From Bordetella petrii (GTDB taxonomy: Bacteria > Pseudomonadota > Gammaproteobacteria > Burkholderiales > Burkholderiaceae_B): a stretch of 64,000 nucleotides of DNA. The translations under genes and the position numbers were made by a program. Below, piece by piece: positions 62,390 through 64,000 of the stretch. Location: positions 248,001-312,000 of the forward strand of contig NC_010170.1 of NCBI RefSeq assembly GCF_000067205.1. Reading direction: 5' to 3'. The notes beneath the pieces are model-generated. The model was not told where the DNA came from and did not search any database. It saw only the letters and a list, made by a program, of their open reading frames with translations. The number at the start of each line of letters is the position of its first letter. Positions within the stretch are counted from its first letter, which is position 1.

Positions 62390-63829
62390 ATGCGAGTATT
62401 CAGTGCCGGTCTGGGAACAGAAACCAATACTTTCGCGCCGATGCCCACCAGCCTGGCATCGTTTCGCGATCGCGATTACTACCCGGCCGGCACTCATCCC
62501 GACAGCGTCACCTTCGCGGGCGCGCCCCTGTATGTGGCGCGCCTGCGCGGCAAGCCGCTGGGCTGGGAACTGCATGAAGGCATGGTCTCGTCGGCTCAGC
62601 CGGGCGGCATTACCACCCGCGCGGCATACGAGACCCTGCGCGACGAGCTACTGGCCGACCTGCGGCGCGCCTTGCCGGTCGATATCGTGCTGTTGGGTCT
62701 GCACGGCGCGATGGTGGCCGATGGCTACGACGATTGCGAGGGCGACATCCTGGCGCGCGTGCGCGAGATGGTCGGGCCCGGCGTGGTGGTGGGCGCGGAA
62801 CTGGATCCGCATGCGCACCTGACGCCCCTGATGGTAGAGCAGGCCGATGTGCTGGTGCTGTTCAAGGAATACCCGCACACCGATATCCGCGAGCGCGCCG
62901 AAGAGCTGGTCACGCTGTGCGTGGCGGCCCACGAAGGCCGCATCGCGCCCAAGGCCGCGCTGGTCGACTGCGAAATGATCGTGCCCATGCATACCTCGCG
63001 CGATCCTGCGCGCGGCTTCGTGCGGCGCATCCAGGAAATGGAAGGCCGCGACGGAATTCTGTCCATCTCGGTGGCACAGGGCTTTGCGACTGGCGACGTG
63101 CCCGAGATGGGCACCAAGGTGCTGGTGTACAGCGATGGCGATGCCAGGGCCGCGGCCCGGCTGGCGCGCCAGCTGGCCGACGAACTCATCGGCCTGCGCG
63201 AGCAGCTGATGGTGCCGTACCGCACCATTGACGAGGCGCTGGACGAGGCCCTGGCGTTCGAGGGCGGGCCGGTGGTGCTGGCCGACCGCCCCGACAACCC
63301 CGGCAGCGGCGCGCCCGGCGATTCCACCTTCGTGTTGCGCCGGCTGCTCGAGCGCGGCATCGATAATGTGGCGCTGGGCCCGCTCTGGGACCCGGTGGCC
63401 GTGCGCATTGCCTTCGACGCCCAGCCGGGCGCCACGCTGCCGATGCGGCTGGGCGGCAAGATCGGTCCGTTGTCGGGCGACCCCGTAGACACGACCTGCA
63501 CCGTCAAGGCGCTCAAGCGCGACCTGGTCATGACGGGCCTGTCGGGGGCACCCGCGCCCATGGGCGATTGCGCGTTGGTGGAAACGCAGGGAATCGAGAT
63601 CGTGCTGACCTCGATCCGTAACCAGGCCATCAACGTGGATCTGTTCGCGCAGTTGGACTGCGACCTGCCGGCCAAGAAAATCGTGGTGGTGAAATCGGCG
63701 CAGCATTTCTATGCGTCGTTCTCGACCGTGGCGCGGCACGTCATCTACGTGGGCGGGCGCGGGGTCGCCACGCCAGACTGGAAAACCTTGCCGTACAAGA
63801 AGATCCGCCTGCCCAAGTGGCCGCTGTAG
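62390..63829 (+). CDS. M81-family metallopeptidase (microcystinase MlrC-like)
   Basis: 479 residues from ATG 62390. M81 features: FSAGLGTETNTFAPMPTSLA at the N-terminus, LLGLHGAMVADGYDDCEGDI and GAELDPHAHLTPLMVEQADV for the zinc site, LVYSDGDARAAARLARQ, and a C-terminal MlrC domain with DNPGSGAPGDSTFVLRRLLE and KSAQHFYASFSTVA. Family members cleave small peptides such as linearised microcystin. The next gene starts with a signal peptide, consistent with a peptide ABC transporter operon. Confidence 0.88.
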   Translation: MRVFSAGLGTETNTFAPMPTSLASFRDRDYYPAGTHPDSVTFAGAPLYVARLRGKPLGWELHEGMVSSAQPGGITTRAAYETLRDELLADLRRALPVDIVLLGLHGAMVADGYDDCEGDILARVREMVGPGVVVGAELDPHAHLTPLMVEQADVLVLFKEYPHTDIRERAEELVTLCVAAHEGRIAPKAALVDCEMIVPMHTSRDPARGFVRRIQEMEGRDGILSISVAQGFATGDVPEMGTKVLVYSDGDARAAARLARQLADELIGLREQLMVPYRTIDEALDEALAFEGGPVVLADRPDNPGSGAPGDSTFVLRRLLERGIDNVALGPLWDPVAVRIAFDAQPGATLPMRLGGKIGPLSGDPVDTTCTVKALKRDLVMTGLSGAPAPMGDCALVETQGIEIVLTSIRNQAINVDLFAQLDCDLPAKKIVVVKSAQHFYASFSTVARHVIYVGGRGVATPDWKTLPYKKIRLPKWPL

Positions 63830-63898
63830 CCGGCGCGCCCATCCAGCAGTATTCGACATACCTAAAGAAGTATTCGACTTGCCAGGAGAATGACTCTA

Positions 63899-64000
63899 TG
63901 AAGAAGAACCGACTGCTGACCGCTTTTGCCGCCACCGCCCTGGCGGCGGCCTGCGTGATCGCGCCGGCCGCCGCCCAGGCTGAGGGCAAGACGCTGCGCA
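63899..64000 (+). CDS. Start of an exported protein, probably a solute-binding protein (truncated by the window)
   Basis: ATG 63899, with CCAGGAGA 13 bases upstream, opens MKKNRLLTAFAATALAAACV and then an AQA cleavage site, a clean signal peptide. The following EGKTLR resembles the start of peptide ABC transporter binding proteins (family 5), which often follow MlrC genes. Only 34 codons are visible, so this is tentative. Confidence 0.7.

Overview
The window is high-GC betaproteobacterial DNA that looks like Alcaligenaceae (Bordetella/Achromobacter type). This placement rests on three Bug-type periplasmic receptors of tripartite tricarboxylate transport, a dense set of LysR/IclR/MarR-controlled aromatic and acyl-CoA catabolic genes, and a Vi-antigen-like capsule locus. 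It is an inference from gene content only. No rRNA, tRNA or CRISPR was found.

Positions 1-7265 are an accessory region, visibly less GC-rich than the rest. Its left edge holds the 5' part of a ZorA-like gene (minus strand, no stop in the window): a MotA-type membrane motor with a very long tail, the hallmark of Zorya anti-phage systems, whose other genes should lie to the left. It is followed by a decayed IS3-family element with both ends still visible, an orphan Xre antitoxin-like gene, a tandem array of one intact and two broken copies of a small secreted protein (possibly Rap1a/Tai type), and a complete hipBA toxin-antitoxin operon with perfect palindromic operators and a strong terminator.

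Positions 7266-20676 are one tightly packed capsule operon in the order of the Salmonella Vi locus: tviB, tviD, tviE, vexA, vexB, vexC, vexD, vexE, then a secreted PL1 (pectate-lyase-like) polysaccharide lyase. tviA (regulator) and tviC (UDP-sugar 4-epimerase) are missing. VexB carries about 195 extra N-terminal residues. VexC has the length and fold register of a KpsT-type ABC ATPase but has lost Walker A, signature, Walker B and H-loop residues. vexC and vexD overlap by 137 bases. These departures are the most unusual features of the window.

Positions 20723-26907 hold single genes (a beta-hydroxyacid dehydrogenase, a MocR regulator divergent from a PaiB-like protein, small secreted proteins, an MFS transporter, a MarR regulator). 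Positions 27001-38234 form an almost complete route from phthalate to the beta-ketoadipate pathway: phthalate 4,5-dioxygenase and its reductase, dihydrodiol dehydrogenase, 4,5-dihydroxyphthalate decarboxylase, protocatechuate 3,4-dioxygenase (pcaGH) with its PcaQ-like regulator, then pcaB and pcaC, with two Bug receptors. pcaD, pcaIJ and pcaF are not present.

Positions 38352-49022 hold a LysR gene, an orphan LytS-type kinase and a divergent IclR-controlled acyl-CoA cluster (two class III CoA-transferase/racemase genes, AcuI-like reductase, acyl-CoA dehydrogenase, Bug receptor, nitronate-monooxygenase-like enzyme, enoyl-CoA hydratase) of unknown substrate. Positions 49032-64000 hold a RES-Xre toxin-antitoxin pair, YjbQ, RraA-like, AGCS symporter, FUSC exporter, a DUF1615 lipoprotein, otsBA (trehalose), an ABC substrate-binding protein with a coupled hydrolase, an FMN alpha-hydroxyacid dehydrogenase divergent from a LysR gene, an MlrC-like M81 peptidase and the start of an exported protein cut by the right edge.
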